Origin: Flavobacteriaceae bacterium Ap0902
GTDB lineage: Bacteria > Bacteroidota > Bacteroidia > Flavobacteriales > Weeksellaceae
Direction: 5' to 3'
Length of the DNA: 64,000 nt
Assembly (NCBI GenBank): GCA_009835005.1
Contig: WTFG01000007.1
Location: 87,568-151,567, forward strand
In this document: piece by piece, positions 63,960 through 64,000 of the stretch
How positions within the stretch are numbered: the first letter of the stretch is position 1
Layout: every line of letters starts with the position of its first letter
Made by a program: the position numbers and the translations under genes
The notes under the pieces: generated by a model
What the model saw: only the letters and a program-made list of their open reading frames with translations
Databases searched by the model: none
Told to the model about the DNA's origin: nothing

Positions 63960-64000
63960 ATGAAAAATTTATATAATAACATTAATAGTCGCTCCCACAA
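63960..64000 (+). CDS. Possible 5' end of a gene cut by the window edge
   Basis: ATG at 63960 opens MKNLYNNINSRSH to the window end. The basic, Asn-rich start resembles the beginning of long flavobacterial signal peptides, but only 13 codons are visible. Function cannot be given. Confidence 0.3.
   Translation, partial: MKNLYNNINSRSH

Noticed and set aside
1..64000. CRISPR arrays, tRNA/rRNA genes, prophage or integrase genes
   Set aside because: Looked for on both strands; no regularly spaced repeats, cloverleaf-like sequences, rRNA-like stretches or phage/integrase proteins were found.

Overview
The window is about 36% GC and codes at high density on both strands. It looks like a chromosomal segment of a member of the Bacteroidota, most likely order Flavobacteriales (a Weeksellaceae- or Flavobacteriaceae-like organism; genus not determinable by eye). 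The evidence is: TAnnTTTG-type -7 promoter elements, in the best cases with TTTG 19 nt upstream; few Shine-Dalgarno sequences; an FtsZ whose C-terminus runs past the IPAYKR-type peptide to FLHDNVD; an OmpA protein with thrombospondin type 3 repeats; exosortase F; and the Bacteroidota-style sdhCAB and dcw layouts.

Layout. (1) 1-3420: sdhC-sdhA-sdhB on the minus strand, with sdhB cut by the window edge. (2) 3486-4556: an RlpA-like secreted protein and a YqeY protein. (3) 4649-20120: a full division and cell wall (dcw) operon on the minus strand, mraZ-rsmH-ftsL-ftsI-murE-mraY-murD-ftsW-murG-murC-ftsQ-ftsA-ftsZ, tightly packed with many stop/start overlaps. A promoter and three phased AAAGTGG boxes (a predicted MraZ operator) lie in front of mraZ. 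(4) 20308-25514: der, sppA, folK and a TSP3/OmpA outer-membrane protein. (5) 26040-30823: a large periplasmic TPR protein and a plug-less TonB-receptor-like barrel. (6) 31012-34381: thrS-infC-rpmI-rplT, with infC starting at a non-canonical ATT and a GC-rich foldable element just before rplT. (7) 34403-42770: engB, an alpha/beta hydrolase, era, a broken and an intact sensor histidine kinase in tandem, riboflavin synthase, a pRiA4b ORF-3-like protein, a CCA-adding-type enzyme and a TsaC/Sua5 protein. (8) 42772-46927: four glycosyltransferases (surface glycan). (9) 46946-47078: a small inverted-repeat element. (10) 47102-48939: dapD, an exosortase F-associated protein and exosortase F. (11) 48992-53614: an fRMsr-like GAF protein, gpmI, a HAD protein, map, a methyltransferase and a cupin. 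(12) 53617-61952: a lipase-like hydrolase, an ABC exporter, and a TetR-controlled export operon (tetR-tolC-hlyD-two ABC-2 permeases) with no ATPase gene. (13) 62045-64000: a decayed TauE/SafE permease, rlmF, and the possible start of a further gene.

Most of the window is core metabolism, translation and envelope growth. MurE carries the DNPR motif and DapD makes its meso-diaminopimelate precursor, so the peptidoglycan is predicted to be DAP-type. I see no prophage, CRISPR array, integrase, tRNA or rRNA. The parts most worth a second look are the predicted MraZ operator, the rplT leader element, the ATT-started infC, exosortase F with no visible substrate, the TPR/plug-less barrel pair, the ATPase-less export operon with its promoter/operator, the two fresh pseudogenes, and the nested inverted repeat at 46946-47078.
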